Positions 43,494 through 43,681 of a DNA stretch of 43,681 bases are shown here, piece by piece (positions within the stretch are counted from its first letter, which is position 1; each line of letters starts with the position of its first letter). The position numbers were made by a program, and so were the translations under genes. The notes beneath the pieces are model-generated. The model ran no database searches, was not told the DNA's origin, and saw only the letters and a list, made by a program, of their open reading frames with translations. Source of the stretch: PGYR01 sp041675005 (GTDB lineage: Bacteria > Bacteroidota > Ignavibacteria > Kapaibacteriales > UBA2268); contig JBAYUQ010000025.1 of NCBI GenBank assembly GCA_041675005.1, positions 1-43,681 on the forward strand, in the 5' to 3' direction.

Positions 43494-43681
43494 ATGGAAA
43501 CTATTGTCCCAAAGGGTGCCTATAAAATATTAACAATGAATACAATTGCATTCACATTCTGTTTTGCAATCTGGATGTTAAACGGTGTTTTAGTTACTTT
43601 TCTGAATTCTAATCAAATATTTAATTTCTCATTGACCGAAATTGGATGGCTCATAGGTATTCCAGTTCTAACTGGTTCCAT
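43494..43681 (+). CDS. narK: NarK-type nitrate/nitrite transporter (partial, runs off the right edge)
   Basis: The first 62 codons of an MFS transporter of the NarK family, starting at the ATG at 43494. The N-terminal segments NTIAFTFCFAIWMLNGV and LTEIGWLIGIPVLTGS match the first two helices of NarK-type proteins. GGTAATAA upstream is a weak ribosome site. The C-terminal part is outside the window. It completes the narCGHJIK order. Confidence 0.85.
   Translation, partial: METIVPKGAYKILTMNTIAFTFCFAIWMLNGVLVTFLNSNQIFNFSLTEIGWLIGIPVLTGS

Noticed and set aside
1..43681. CRISPR arrays, tRNA or rRNA genes, phage or insertion-sequence genes
   Set aside because: No regularly spaced direct repeats, no cloverleaf-like genes and no transposase or integrase were found by reading; a dedicated scan was not possible.

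Overview
The window is an AT-rich chromosomal segment from a Gram-negative bacterium of the Bacteroidota/Chlorobiota (FCB) group. Four secreted proteins support this: three end in a typical type IX secretion (T9SS) sorting tail, and a fourth is a large repetitive secreted protein of the same style, cut by the window edge. A fused alpha/beta 2-oxoacid dehydrogenase E1, a small PnuC and a Thermus-like nitrate reductase operon point to a respiratory, denitrification-capable member such as an Ignavibacteria or Kapabacteria relative. The lineage is inference; no rRNA or tRNA gene is present to fix it.

Layout. Bases 1-10777 are all minus strand: a secreted repeat protein (partial), a ClC channel/antiporter, miaB, a fused E1 dehydrogenase, an MltB-type lytic transglycosylase and dnaA. 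A 457-bp AT-rich gap after dnaA holds three DnaA-box-like 9-mers, two of them inside a perfect 12-bp inverted repeat. From 11235 to 24498 every gene is plus strand: two T9SS-tailed proteins, a glycosyltransferase, an EamA exporter, an M16 protease, CorA, an ECF sigma cluster, a lipoprotein MsrA and a diheme cytochrome c. Gene direction switches exactly at the gap, as expected for a replication origin beside dnaA. Next come a small DUF2892 protein, pnuC, a lipoprotein and a convergent gingipain-like T9SS protein.

From 29027 to 35002 a single minus-strand operon carries nearly the whole molybdenum cofactor pathway, in the order carboxymuconolactone decarboxylase-like, chrA-like transporter, moaA, moaC, moaD, moeB-rhodanese, moaE, moeA, mobA. 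From 35927 to the right edge the plus strand carries narC-narG-narH-narJ-narI and the start of narK. The Moco operon supplies the molybdenum cofactor that NarG needs, so the two blocks form one functional unit. An IscA/HesB-like Fe-S protein gene lies between them.

The most interesting signals are regulatory. The Moco operon appears to be preceded by a structured leader RNA of about 235 nt ending in a strong intrinsic terminator just before the first gene, like a riboswitch or attenuator. The Moco and nar promoters share a near-identical inverted repeat (TTAAGATAAA, 6-7 bp, TTTATCT) next to a TATAAT box, suggesting a common regulator. Two intergenic clusters of short perfect palindromes (about 4.5 kb and 26.5 kb) are copies of one composite repeat family.
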